The notes under the pieces: generated by a model | Told to the model about the DNA's origin: nothing | The model's input: only the letters and a program-made list of their open reading frames with translations | Database searches by the model: none | Part shown: piece after piece, positions 17,062 to 26,377 of the stretch | Layout: every line of letters begins with the position of its first letter | Position numbering within the stretch: position 1 is the stretch's first letter | Program-made: the position numbers and the translations under genes | Assembly (NCBI GenBank): GCA_017445015.1 | Contig: JAFSVL010000091.1 | Location: 1 to 50,591 of the forward strand | Length of the DNA: 50,591 nt | Reading direction: 5' to 3' | Source: Bacteroidales bacterium | Lineage (GTDB): Bacteria > Bacteroidota > Bacteroidia > Bacteroidales > UBA932

Positions 17062-19587
17062 TCAATTTCCGGAAGCCCTGCGGTCCTGCAGCTGGCTCAG
17101 GTACAGCGATTCCGGATGGTCGAAACTGGAAATCGAGAAGCGGGGCCACCAACTGTACGCCGCGGCGGCATCCGCGCAGGGAAGCTGGACGTGCGCCGTG
17201 CCCCCCGCACCGTATTCCACCCGGGCCGGATACCACTTGGGATCGGGGCGGGAAGGATAACCCGCCTTTACATAGGCGTCTTCATTCTTCCCGGCAAAGT
17301 AATTCACCCGGCTGCCGCCCAGCAGGCCGATGCAGTAGTTGCGTCCGGAAGGATAGGGACTGACGAAGGACAGGGCGGGGGTATTCTCCTTCGCCCAGGG
17401 ACTTTCGCACTCGATTTTCCCTTCCGTCTCCACATTCCAAAAAATGGTGTTGGCGCCCATCCAGCCGTGCCCGGACCCGGAATTGCCGTGGTCCGTACAG
17501 CGGAAGCCGGCGGAATTGTAACAACAGTCGTAAAGCGTTCCGGTACTCCAGAACATATGCGGGCCGGCGCCCGTGCGCATCGTCTCCGCCCGGCATTGGG
17601 TGAAGACATTGGGGCCGGCGCCTTTCCCTGCCGTGGAGAAGCCCATCGCAGCCCGCTCGGCATAGCAATCCCGGAACAGGCACAAATCCGCACTTTCCAC
17701 GACAAAGCCGTAACGGCGGGCACCGCCGGGGTAAGAGACCGGCGATACATAAGAACAGTTTTCCACGCTGATACAGCGGGCGCCGCTTTTCGCCACCACC
17801 GCGGCATAGCCCAGGTGCCGGGCCGTCACATTGCGCGCCCAGCAGTCTTCCGCATCCGTAAAGATGATGCCGTACCAGGCGTGGTCCTCGTCGCTGGGCT
17901 CCGTGAGCCCCGTCCGGGGATCGACGTCCGTGATATCGGGATTGTATTCGGAATCGATGGTGAGGGATTCCACGCCGCATCCGCGCTGCCGCGCCAGATT
18001 GTAAAGCGCCAGCGTTCCCCCGCCGTAATGGGCGTCCAGCGCCTGGACCAGGGGGGCGTCCAGCCGGATCCGGGTCCCCTCGACGGACACCACTTTCCGT
18101 GTCCAGCTCAGCGACATGTTCCGCTGGCTCCATTGCACGGCATCCCCGGAAATGGAGTTCATTCCGATATCGTTAATCCAGTCATTGTTGTGGGGACGGA
18201 TCACCATCACCTCGCTGCCCACGGCAAACGGTGCAGGATTGTCCACCACAATCGTATATCTGCCCACGGGGCAATACGCCTCGGACACGGGAATCTGGGA
18301 AAAAATCAGGGGCGTTCCCGCCACGGGCTGTACCAGATTCAGGATTTTGCGGCCTTCGCGCGCCTCCACCTCCAATTGGGAAACCGCCAGTTGCCGGTCC
18401 ATCGACGCACCCACGACGATGCCGGGACGAAGCTCCGTACCGGTCAGTTTAAGTACCGTATTTTCACGGCTTTCTCCCCGCAGGACCACCTTGCTCCGGT
18501 CCAGGAAAAGGGTGCTGCCCACTTCATAAGTCCCGTCACCGAGCAGCACGGCGCCGCCTTCCGGGTGAGCCTCCGCCACCCGGTCGATCGCCGCCTGGAT
18601 GGCTTCTGTCCTGTCCGAACCGATTTGCGGGGTCAGCGTTTCGTACACGGGATAGTCGGGAAGGGATTCATCCCCGTGCCGGTAGCCCACGGTGCTGAAA
18701 TCCGGGAGAATGTCTTCCGTGGACAAGACCTCCGGCTCTATGGAGACCAAATCCACGAACGCGCCTTCGAGGGTGATGTCCACCCCGTCGGGCTCGAAAT
18801 CCTCGCAGCCCGCATCGGCACAGATATAGGCCTTCAGGTGCGCCAGATCCAGGTTTACCACGAAGAAATCGTGACTCTCCAGGTCCAGCGGGGTATCGTT
18901 GGAGGTAATGCTGTACAGGAAACTGTCCGTCTTGACGACAAATTCAATCTGCCGGTATTGCCCCTTCTCCAGGCAGGCATAGACCTGCCCCGCGTAGGTG
19001 CGTTTGTCCGCCGGTTTGTCCGCGCCGATTTCAAACGGCGTCTCCAGACGCACCGCCACCGCATCCTCCATTCCGGAGGGCTGCACGGAAACGGATTGCA
19101 GCTTTTCTCCCTGCTCCCGCGGGTTGTACACATTCAGCGCGAAGGCGGAACCCACGGAAGCAAAGTGCAGGACGGCGATATCGCCCTCAATCGCGGCTTC
19201 CGCGGCGATGGGATAGTATGCCCCGCTCAGCACGCCGGCTTCCGCCTGCGTCTGCTGCCGGGCGAAGACAAAGCCCGGCTCCGCATAGGAACCGGAAGTT
19301 TCGGGGTAAGTCACCTTTACCCGCGTCGCCTGCACGGGGACCTCTACGACGATGTTTTCCCCCGCCCGATAGCTCGCGCCCGCGATGCTGCCGTCCGCGT
19401 CGTTATAGACGGAAACGGCATCCCCCTCGCACCACTGCAGGGCGGTCCGCCCGGCATTCAGGGCGGTCTTCACCTCCGCCTCCGAAAACGAGAGATACAA
19501 GGGCCGCAGCTGCGCGGGTTCTTCCCGCACGCAAGCGGAAAAGGCCAGCGCCGCAACCCAAAAGGCCCATACCCTTCTCTCCATCAT
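17062..19587 (-). CDS. Fimbrillin-like / beta-helix lipoprotein 1
   Basis: An 841-residue lipoprotein (signal ending ALAFSACV). Residues about 20-240 resemble a Bacteroidota fimbrillin-like domain (LSFSEAEVKT, LQWCEGDAVSVYND, GSAFALNVYNP). Residues about 255-841 are a pectate-lyase-like beta-helix starting with FSTVGYRHGD, with VVLRGESREN, GAGPHMFWSTGTL and GSGHGWMGANTIFW. The helix is closest to the one in the PL8 fusion: both share the CCYNSAGF and NVETEG segments. It may be a surface-displayed lyase or a glycan-binding protein; catalytic residues cannot be assigned. I start at the ATG-ATG at 19587-19582, because the longer frame needs a TTG at 19596. It follows a 54-residue gene by 12 bases. 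Confidence 0.75.
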   Translation of the reverse strand: MMERRVWAFWVAALAFSACVREEPAQLRPLYLSFSEAEVKTALNAGRTALQWCEGDAVSVYNDADGSIAGASYRAGENIVVEVPVQATRVKVTYPETSGSYAEPGFVFARQQTQAEAGVLSGAYYPIAAEAAIEGDIAVLHFASVGSAFALNVYNPREQGEKLQSVSVQPSGMEDAVAVRLETPFEIGADKPADKRTYAGQVYACLEKGQYRQIEFVVKTDSFLYSITSNDTPLDLESHDFFVVNLDLAHLKAYICADAGCEDFEPDGVDITLEGAFVDLVSIEPEVLSTEDILPDFSTVGYRHGDESLPDYPVYETLTPQIGSDRTEAIQAAIDRVAEAHPEGGAVLLGDGTYEVGSTLFLDRSKVVLRGESRENTVLKLTGTELRPGIVVGASMDRQLAVSQLEVEAREGRKILNLVQPVAGTPLIFSQIPVSEAYCPVGRYTIVVDNPAPFAVGSEVMVIRPHNNDWINDIGMNSISGDAVQWSQRNMSLSWTRKVVSVEGTRIRLDAPLVQALDAHYGGGTLALYNLARQRGCGVESLTIDSEYNPDITDVDPRTGLTEPSDEDHAWYGIIFTDAEDCWARNVTARHLGYAAVVAKSGARCISVENCSYVSPVSYPGGARRYGFVVESADLCLFRDCYAERAAMGFSTAGKGAGPNVFTQCRAETMRTGAGPHMFWSTGTLYDCCYNSAGFRCTDHGNSGSGHGWMGANTIFWNVETEGKIECESPWAKENTPALSFVSPYPSGRNYCIGLLGGSRVNYFAGKNEDAYVKAGYPSRPDPKWYPARVEYGAGGTAHVQLPCADAAAAYSWWPRFSISSFDHPESLYLSQLQDRRASGN

Positions 19588-19599
19588 TTTTCCCAACCC

Positions 19600-19764
19600 C
19601 TACAAGCCATACACAGTGTCATCTGTATCCACACCACCCCAGTTGGAGCCGGTATCTACAAGGCTTTCTTCCCAACTTGACCCGGTGACGCTGGCTGCAA
19701 TCACGGGGCCGTCCGGGCAGAAACAACAATTTTCGCAGAAGGGAGGTATATAATCAACTTTCAT
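19600..19764 (-). CDS. Tiny Cys-rich protein 1 (54 aa), upstream of beta-helix lipoprotein 1
   Basis: An ATG-to-TAG frame of 54 residues filling the gap between two lipoprotein genes (14 bases after one, 12 before the next). It begins MKVDYIPPFC, has four cysteines at 10, 13, 14 and 16, and ends DTGSNWGGVDTDDTVYGL. A second tiny gene at 22343-22501 encodes a clear paralogue with the same ending pattern. That conservation, with matching position and spacing, supports a real gene. There is no signal peptide or membrane segment. I do not recognise a family with a known function; short proteins starting MK..Y..P often sit beside fimbrillin genes in Bacteroidota. A leader peptide that couples translation is an alternative. 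Confidence 0.75.
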   Translation of the reverse strand: MKVDYIPPFCENCCFCPDGPVIAASVTGSSWEESLVDTGSNWGGVDTDDTVYGL

Positions 19765-19778
19765 ATCCGACGGTCATT

Positions 19779-22328
19779 TTACAGATGAACATAATTGGAA
19801 ACCTTGTCGCCGGCGGCAAGCCGCTTGTTCAGCTGGGATTCATAGAGGGATTCCTCCTCTTCCGGCTGCAGGGGCCGGCATTCCCCGTCGATACGGGTTC
19901 CGTTGACCACACTGTCATACACAAGCGACCCGTCCGGACCATAGCCGGGATTGGGATATTCCCTGCCGGGCGAAAGCGTTGCCGCCCCGCCGCCGGGGTA
20001 TTTGCAGCCAATCGCATAGTTCTTTCCCGTCACCCAGGGCGTCTGGACCGAGAACTTGGCGGCGGTACAGCACCAGAACACCTGGTTGGTGCCTTGCCAG
20101 CCGTGGCCGGTACCGGAGTTGCCCGCATCGTAGGCTTTCATCGAATTATTGGTAGAAACATTGTCATAGAGCGTACCCGTCGCCCAGCGCTGGTGAGGCC
20201 CCACATCCGAAAGGGAGTTGGTCCCCGTGCAGCGCGAGAAGACATTGGGCCCGGGAATCTGTGCGCCGGTGGCAAACTGGTGCCGGTCGCCGTCGCTGGT
20301 ACAGTTGCGCACCAGGCACTGCTGTCCGCCACTGATGTGGAAGGCATAGCGAAGGCCGCCCGTCAGGTAGCCCGTCGGCTCTTTCTGGTCGCAATCCACG
20401 ACGGAAATATTTCTGGCTTCCTCCGAGATGGACACGGCGGACATGCAGAAGCGGCGTGTCTCCACATTCTTGACCCAACAGTGTTCCGCACCGTGGAAGA
20501 CAATGGCGCTGGTGGCGTGGTAGATGTCTCCCCTGACGCCATATGCATCCGAATCCCGGTCGGGATTGTAATCGGAAACCAGGAGGAGGTTCTCGATGCC
20601 GCACTCCTTGATACGCGTCCGCTTGTAATGCCGGAGTTCGCCGCCGCCAAAGGGCTGTGTAATGCTCATCACCAGCGGGGTATCGAGATAAACCCGGTTC
20701 GCAACCACGGCTTTGACCGTCCGCTCCCAGCACATTGTAAAATTGGCAGGATCCCACTGGTTGATCGTGCCCTGGTCATCAAGCGCCTTGATGATCATAT
20801 CCATCTTGAGGGCGTGAATCCAGGGCTGGGTACCGGGACGCCACACGACCACATTGTCCCCCACATTGAAGCTCGAGGCATCGTCAACCGTTACGAAACG
20901 GCTGCCGCAGAAGGCGGAATCCACAATGGCGGGACCGGCGCCCATCGTCTCCACGGAAGAGGAATTCAAGGCTCTGCCCCGGACATTCCAGGCATCCAAA
21001 TGATACTCTATCTGGCGTCCCGCCTTGTTGTTGACGCCGATGGTGGAAATCCGGAGCGCCAACACATTCGTCTTGATCCGGGTACTCTTGCTCTTGGTAA
21101 TCCCGATATTGATCAGCGGACGGACTACCGGGTAATACGCATTGTTAGCCGTAGGGTCTACCTCGTCGAGGGTCAGCGTGCCCCGCGCGAAAATCTCCGT
21201 CTGCCGGTTGCCGGACCCGCGAAGGATGATGCCGTTCTTGTCCAGGACCAGCAGGTCGTCCACGATATAACGGCCCTGCCGGAACAGGATGACCGTCCCT
21301 TCGGAGGCGTTGTCAATCGCGTTCTGGATCATCGGCGTATCATCGCCGCCGCTGGGCGCATCCAGTTGCACGACATTGTTGTAATCCGGGAACTCATCTT
21401 CGCCCCAGTGGTAACCCACCGTACTGAAATCCGGAATCTCGTCCGTCGTGAGCTGCTCGTCCGGCACTTCGTGAATCAGTTCGATGAAGCCGGACACCGT
21501 GAGCGTAACATCCTCCTCTTCGAGGCTGAAGCCCTCGCAGCCCGTATCAAACGTCGCATAGACCTTCATATTCGCCAGGTCCAGGTTGAGCACAAAGAAA
21601 TCGTGGCTCTCCAGGTCCAGCACGGTCTCATTGGAGGTAATGCTGTACTGATACTTGTTCGTCCGGACGACGAAGGCAATCTGGCTGTACTGGCCCTTCT
21701 CCAGACAGGCATACACCTGCTTGGCGTAGCCTCGCTTGTCCGCCGGTTTGTCCGCGTCGATGGCAAAGGGCGTCTCCAGGCTCACCTGTACGGCCTGTTC
21801 CATGCCGGAGGGCTGTACGGAAATGCTCCGGAACTCCTCGCCCTGCTCCTTCGGATTGTACACGTTCAGCGCGAACGCCGAACCGACGGATTCGAAATGC
21901 AGGGCCGCGGCATCATTGATAATCTGCGCTTCCGCGACGATGGGATAATATTCTCCGTTGAGCGCGCCGGCCGTCGCCTGCGTCTGTTTCCGGGGGAAGA
22001 CAAAGCCGGGGTCGGCGTAGGTACCTGCCGTTTCCGGGCAGGTCGCCTTCACCCACTTGGCATCTACGGGAACGGAGACACTGATGTTCCCGCCCGCCTG
22101 GTAGGTCGCCCCCGCAATGCTGCCGTTATAATCATTGTAAACGCTGATAGCGTCCCCCTCGCTCCACTGCAGGGCGGAATGGTCCGGTTTCAGCGTCGTC
22201 TTTACCGCCACCTCCGAAAAGGAAAGGCTTACCTGACGGCATTCCGCAAGTTCTTCCTGCGTACAGGCGGAAAAGAGCAACCCGGCCGCCAGCACCGTCA
22301 AGACAATGAAGGAATTACTATATTTCAT
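19779..22328 (-). CDS. Fimbrillin-like / beta-helix lipoprotein 2
   Basis: An 849-residue lipoprotein (signal ending GLLFSACT). The N-terminal third is fimbrillin-like (LSFSEVAVKT, LQWSEGDAISVYND, GSAFALNVYNP) and nearly parallels lipoproteins 1 and 3. From about residue 295 it is a beta-helix beginning FSTVGYHWGEDEFPDY, with GIILRGSGNRQTEIFARG, GPHQRWATGTLYDN and GTGHGWQGTNQVFW, ending SLYESQLNKRLAAG. Its helix is much closer to that of lipoprotein 3 than to lipoprotein 1. The ATG at 22328 is chosen; the frame can extend two codons to a TTG. A 52-residue gene lies 14 bases upstream. It is probably surface-exposed and either cleaves or binds an acidic glycan; the activity is inferred from fold only. 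Confidence 0.75.
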   Translation of the reverse strand: MKYSNSFIVLTVLAAGLLFSACTQEELAECRQVSLSFSEVAVKTTLKPDHSALQWSEGDAISVYNDYNGSIAGATYQAGGNISVSVPVDAKWVKATCPETAGTYADPGFVFPRKQTQATAGALNGEYYPIVAEAQIINDAAALHFESVGSAFALNVYNPKEQGEEFRSISVQPSGMEQAVQVSLETPFAIDADKPADKRGYAKQVYACLEKGQYSQIAFVVRTNKYQYSITSNETVLDLESHDFFVLNLDLANMKVYATFDTGCEGFSLEEEDVTLTVSGFIELIHEVPDEQLTTDEIPDFSTVGYHWGEDEFPDYNNVVQLDAPSGGDDTPMIQNAIDNASEGTVILFRQGRYIVDDLLVLDKNGIILRGSGNRQTEIFARGTLTLDEVDPTANNAYYPVVRPLINIGITKSKSTRIKTNVLALRISTIGVNNKAGRQIEYHLDAWNVRGRALNSSSVETMGAGPAIVDSAFCGSRFVTVDDASSFNVGDNVVVWRPGTQPWIHALKMDMIIKALDDQGTINQWDPANFTMCWERTVKAVVANRVYLDTPLVMSITQPFGGGELRHYKRTRIKECGIENLLLVSDYNPDRDSDAYGVRGDIYHATSAIVFHGAEHCWVKNVETRRFCMSAVSISEEARNISVVDCDQKEPTGYLTGGLRYAFHISGGQQCLVRNCTSDGDRHQFATGAQIPGPNVFSRCTGTNSLSDVGPHQRWATGTLYDNVSTNNSMKAYDAGNSGTGHGWQGTNQVFWCCTAAKFSVQTPWVTGKNYAIGCKYPGGGAATLSPGREYPNPGYGPDGSLVYDSVVNGTRIDGECRPLQPEEEESLYESQLNKRLAAGDKVSNYVHL

Positions 22329-22342
22329 ATGCAAACCGCTTC

Positions 22343-22501
22343 TTATAAACCAAATATGGAATCATCCTCGTCAATACCGCCCCAGTCCGAACCGGTATCC
22401 TGCAGACTGCCGTCCCAGCTGAACCCGCTGAGAGCGAGCACGGAAACATTCTGTGCATAGCAGCGTTCCCCGCAGGAAGGAGCCGTATAACCCACTTTCA
22501 T
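22343..22501 (-). CDS. Tiny Cys-containing protein 2 (52 aa), upstream of beta-helix lipoprotein 2
   Basis: A 52-residue frame from ATG at 22501 to TAA, three bases after the preceding stop and 14 bases before the next start. It begins MKVGYTAPSC, has cysteines at 10 and 14, and ends DTGSDWGGIDEDDSIFGL. It aligns along its length with the tiny protein at 19600-19764: same start, same SW..SL.DTGS.WGG core and same acidic tail. Conservation of the pair, each directly before a paralogous fimbrillin/beta-helix gene, suggests the cassette was duplicated as a unit. No signal peptide is seen. The function is unknown. Confidence 0.75.
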   Translation of the reverse strand: MKVGYTAPSCGERCYAQNVSVLALSGFSWDGSLQDTGSDWGGIDEDDSIFGL

Positions 22502-22504
22502 ACC

Positions 22505-23806
22505 CTACTCAAAATACAGTTCGATACGCGCGATCTGTGTATTCTTCGCAGCAGAATACAGGTAGAGCGGAGAATTTTCCACGGCGAAGGAAGGAGCATA
22601 GGTCATTACTCCGGTCTTGACACTCATATTCGGGACGACGTCTCCCGCGGGAGAAGCGGTGGAAGACACGGCCATATTCTTGTCATAGTCCCCGCGCACC
22701 ATCGCGCCAAAACTCCTGAGCCGCATTCCTTCGATGGTAGGCAGCTGGAGGTAACTGACCGATCCGTTGTTGTCAAAACGGAGACAGTTGTAACCGCCCA
22801 CAGAGACCTTCCGGTGCGTGCTGGAAGTGACGATGCTGTATTCGTTGCCTTCATAGGTGAAGGTATAGGTCTTTCCTTCGACCGTAGTATTGGATTTCGG
22901 GAGGTCCGGTGTAAAGACCGTCGTATGGAAATCGATGATGATGGAAACGGACTGGGAAATGCCGCACTGGATGCCGGACAAGGTGCCCGCCTCCAGGTTG
23001 CGCACCGCGGTATTGCGGAAGCGGAGAACCTCGGCCTCGGAAAGGGCGACCTCGACGATATAGCCTTCGGAAAGGGCGACCGGTGCCACGCAGAAATAGA
23101 ACTTCTCCGTCTCGCCGGGGTTGATGCTGATGGGCGAACCGTCCGCGGTCTCCAGCACGATGGACTCGCTGCCGTCTTCCGCCACCGTTACGACGGGCTG
23201 GTCCGGATTCTGCAGATCCACGGACACGGCGCCGGCAATCTTCTCTCCTTTCGCCGAGGAGAGCGTCACGGACTGGACGGAGACCGGGAGATTCCCGTTG
23301 GGCTTCACCTCCAGGCAGAGCACGGCGCAGGCATAACGGAACTTCAGTTTATCGTCCGACGTTACCGCCGTCAGCAGCACGGACTTCGGGGCGTAAGAGC
23401 CCTTCCGATACTGCTGTTCTGCCGGAATGACACTGTTCAGCGTACGGCCGGACAGGCTGTTCCCCACACGGTAAGGCACCGCCGCCACCGTCTCCACCGT
23501 TTCTCCGGGGCCGATGGGTGCAAGGTCCTGGAAGGTAATGGATCCGACGGTCGCCCCGGCATTGCCGGTAAAGCGCGCGGCGATGTTCAAGGGAGAATCT
23601 CCCCGGAAAATGCTGACGGAATCACTTTTGTTCCAAATGGTTTTTCCCGTACTGGAACTCAACACAACCCTCGATTCGGATTCGGCGCAGGTCGCCGTCA
23701 TGGTGACCAGCCGGCCCGTCTGCGGAGCCTCGGATTCCGCCTGCTTGTTGCAGGACAGCAGCAGCGCAGCCAGGGCGCAAACACTGAAAACGATTCTTTT
23801 CCTCAT
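22505..23806 (-). CDS. Fimbrillin-like lipoprotein with recurring C-terminal domain
   Basis: A 433-residue lipoprotein (ALLLSCNK). Residues about 25-280 have the fimbrillin-family pattern (TIWNKSDSVSIFRG, then long beta-rich segments). The last ~140 residues (about 22505-22930) form a separate beta-rich domain with LQLPTIEGMRLRS and a C-terminal ARIELYFE strand. That domain is shared with four other lipoproteins in this window. No enzyme motif is visible. It lies between two fimbrillin/beta-helix genes, 24 bases after the upstream one and 3 bases before tiny protein 2. A surface glycan-binding or assembly role is the simplest inference. Confidence 0.7.
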   Translation of the reverse strand: MRKRIVFSVCALAALLLSCNKQAESEAPQTGRLVTMTATCAESESRVVLSSSTGKTIWNKSDSVSIFRGDSPLNIAARFTGNAGATVGSITFQDLAPIGPGETVETVAAVPYRVGNSLSGRTLNSVIPAEQQYRKGSYAPKSVLLTAVTSDDKLKFRYACAVLCLEVKPNGNLPVSVQSVTLSSAKGEKIAGAVSVDLQNPDQPVVTVAEDGSESIVLETADGSPISINPGETEKFYFCVAPVALSEGYIVEVALSEAEVLRFRNTAVRNLEAGTLSGIQCGISQSVSIIIDFHTTVFTPDLPKSNTTVEGKTYTFTYEGNEYSIVTSSTHRKVSVGGYNCLRFDNNGSVSYLQLPTIEGMRLRSFGAMVRGDYDKNMAVSSTASPAGDVVPNMSVKTGVMTYAPSFAVENSPLYLYSAAKNTQIARIELYFE

Positions 23807-23830
23807 AGCACTGTATTTTTATTTTTCCTT

Positions 23831-26377
23831 TTATAACGATACATAATTCGAAACCCTGTCTCCGGCAGCAAGCCGAATTCTCAACTGGGCTTCATAGAGC
23901 GATTGCTCCTCTCCCGGTTCCAGCGGACGGCAGACACCGGAGATACGGGTTCCGTTGACCTCGCTGTCGTACACGACGGTCACCCCGTCAGGCGCATAGC
24001 CCGGATTGGGATAATTCCTGGCATTCGACAGGGTGGCAGGCGCGCCGCCGGGGAAGGTACAGCCAATTACATAATTCTTTCCGGTCACCCACGGCGTCTG
24101 CGCCGCGAACTTGGAGGCCGTACAGCACCAGAACACCTGGTTGGTGCCCTGCCAGCCGTGGCCCGTGCCTGAGTTGCCGGCATCGATGGCTTTCATCGAC
24201 GCATTCGTGGAGACATTGTCATAGAGCGTACCCGTGGCCCAGCGCTGGTGAGGCCCCACGTCCGAATGGCCGTTGGTACTGGTGCAGCGCGAGAAGACAT
24301 TGGGTCCCGGAATCCGGGCGCCGGTGGCAAACTGGTGCCGGTCGTCGTCCGTCGTACAGTTCCGTACAAGGCACTGCTGGCCGCTGCTGATATGGAAGGC
24401 ATAGCGCAGCCCGCCCGTCAGATACCCCGTCGCCTCTTTCTGTACACAATCCAGCACCGTAATGTTCTTGGCCCCCGCGGACATCTCCACGGCGGACTCG
24501 CAGAAACGGCGCATCTCCACATTCCGGACCCAGCAGTGTTCGGCCCCGTAGAAGACAATCGCGCTGGTGGCGTGATAGGGATCCCCGTGGTAGGTCACGC
24601 CCCCGCTGAGGTAATCGCGGTCGGGATTGTAGTCGGAGGTCAGGAGCAGGTTTTCAATTCCGCATTCGTGGATTCGCTTCTGGTTGCAGTGAAGGACTGA
24701 ACCGCCGCCAAACTCCTGGGTAACACTCATGACCAGCGGCGTGTCCAGGTATAGCCGGTCTGCGACTATGGCCTTAACCGTACGCTCCCAACGCATCGTA
24801 TAGTCGTTCGGACTCCACTGGTAAATCTTGCCGATATCGTCCAGGGCCTTGATAATCATATCCATCTTGATGGCGCGGATCCAGGCCTGGGTCCCCGGGC
24901 GCCAGATGACCACTTTGTCCCCGACGTTGAAACTCGACGCATCGTGCACCGTCACGAAACGGCTGCCGCAGAAAGCGTCCTCCTCAATGGGAGAGCCCGT
25001 CCCCAACGATTCCGTGAAAGCGGAATACATCCGGGTCCCCCGGATAGTCCACGCATCCTCGTGTTCTTCAATCCGGCGGCCGCTGAGGTTGTTCACCGTA
25101 ATCGCGGCAATAGAATAGGAAACCTGCGCCGTGCGGGCGCCCTGCGCGTTTGTCTTGCTGACCCCCACATTGATGAGGGGCCTGACGGGCGCATAACGGT
25201 AAGCGGAGGACTTCGGGTCCACCTTGTCCAGCGGAACGGTCCCCCGGGCGAAGATTTCCGTCTCCCGGTTGCCGTGGCCACGCAGGATGATGCCGTTCTT
25301 GTCCACAATCAGCAAGCTGTCCACGATATAGCGTCCCTTGGCAAACTGAATCACCGTCCCTTCGGACGCCGCGTCGATCGCCGCCTGAATCATCGGCGTA
25401 TCGTCTCCGCCGCTGGGCGCAGCCAGCTGCACGGTGGTCCCGAAATCAGGGAAATCGTCTTCACCCCAGTGATAGCCCACCGTACTGAAATCCGGAATCT
25501 CATCCTCCGTAATCTGTGCATCGGGAAGCAGCTCCACCAGGTCCACGAAGCCCGCTTCGGGGAAGGTCACATCCACCGCTTCATCCAGGGTGAAACCCTC
25601 GCAGCCCGCCTCAAAATATACATAGGCCTTCAGGTGCGCCAGATCCAGATTCACCGCCAGAAATTCATACTGCTCCAGGTCCATCACCGTCTCGTTGGAC
25701 GTGATGCTGTACTGCCGCTTGTCGGTACGGACCGTAAAGGCAATCTTGTTGTATTGTCCTTTCTCCAGACAGACATACACCTGACCCTCGTAGGTCCGCT
25801 TGTCCGCCGGCTTGTCCGCGCCGATCTCAAACGGCGTCTCCAGATTCACCTGGATGGCCTTGCTGCGCTGCGCCGGCTTCACGCTGACCCGCTGCAGTTG
25901 CTCTCCCGCTTCCATCGGATTGTATATATTCAGCGCAAAGGCGGAACCTACGGAACGGAACTGGAGAGCGGCCGCATCGTTCACGATTTCCGCTTCGGCG
26001 ACAAGGGGGTAATTCACCCCGTTGAGCACGCCGGCCGCCGTCTGCGACTGCACTGCCGGGAAGACAAAGCCCGGATTGGCATAACTGCCCGCCGTTTCGG
26101 GATATGTCGCCTTGAGGCGGGTAGCCGCCACGGGGACGGACACACCGATATTGCCGCCGGCCTGGTAGGCCGCTGTCGCGATGCTGCCGTCCACATCATT
26201 GTAAACGGAAACGGCATCCCCCTCACACCAGCGCAGGAGCGTCCGCTCCGGGTTCAGGCTTGTCCGGACCGCCATGTCCGAAAAGGACAGCCGCACCTGC
26301 CGGCACTCGCTGAGTTCAGCGGGTGTACAGCCGGCCGCCAGCGCGGCCGCCAACAGCACAATCCAACTTTTATTCAA
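23831..26377 (-). CDS. Fimbrillin-like / beta-helix lipoprotein 3
   Basis: An 848-residue lipoprotein (signal ending ALAAGC, Cys17). It has the same layout as lipoproteins 1 and 2: a fimbrillin-like domain (LSFSDMAVRT, LRWCEGDAVSVYND) and then a beta-helix from about residue 290 (FSTVGYHWGEDDFPDF, GIILRGHGNRETEIFARG, GPHQRWATGTLYDN, SLYEAQLRIRLAAG). It is the nearest relative of lipoprotein 2. The only plausible start is a TTG at 26377, overlapping the upstream stop by 8 bases; no ATG lies between the in-frame stop and the lipobox. Unlike its two paralogues it has no tiny gene in front and directly follows a BACON-like lipoprotein gene. Function as for its paralogues: a candidate lyase or binding protein. 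Confidence 0.75.
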   Translation of the reverse strand: MNKSWIVLLAAALAAGCTPAELSECRQVRLSFSDMAVRTSLNPERTLLRWCEGDAVSVYNDVDGSIATAAYQAGGNIGVSVPVAATRLKATYPETAGSYANPGFVFPAVQSQTAAGVLNGVNYPLVAEAEIVNDAAALQFRSVGSAFALNIYNPMEAGEQLQRVSVKPAQRSKAIQVNLETPFEIGADKPADKRTYEGQVYVCLEKGQYNKIAFTVRTDKRQYSITSNETVMDLEQYEFLAVNLDLAHLKAYVYFEAGCEGFTLDEAVDVTFPEAGFVDLVELLPDAQITEDEIPDFSTVGYHWGEDDFPDFGTTVQLAAPSGGDDTPMIQAAIDAASEGTVIQFAKGRYIVDSLLIVDKNGIILRGHGNRETEIFARGTVPLDKVDPKSSAYRYAPVRPLINVGVSKTNAQGARTAQVSYSIAAITVNNLSGRRIEEHEDAWTIRGTRMYSAFTESLGTGSPIEEDAFCGSRFVTVHDASSFNVGDKVVIWRPGTQAWIRAIKMDMIIKALDDIGKIYQWSPNDYTMRWERTVKAIVADRLYLDTPLVMSVTQEFGGGSVLHCNQKRIHECGIENLLLTSDYNPDRDYLSGGVTYHGDPYHATSAIVFYGAEHCWVRNVEMRRFCESAVEMSAGAKNITVLDCVQKEATGYLTGGLRYAFHISSGQQCLVRNCTTDDDRHQFATGARIPGPNVFSRCTSTNGHSDVGPHQRWATGTLYDNVSTNASMKAIDAGNSGTGHGWQGTNQVFWCCTASKFAAQTPWVTGKNYVIGCTFPGGAPATLSNARNYPNPGYAPDGVTVVYDSEVNGTRISGVCRPLEPGEEQSLYEAQLRIRLAAGDRVSNYVSL

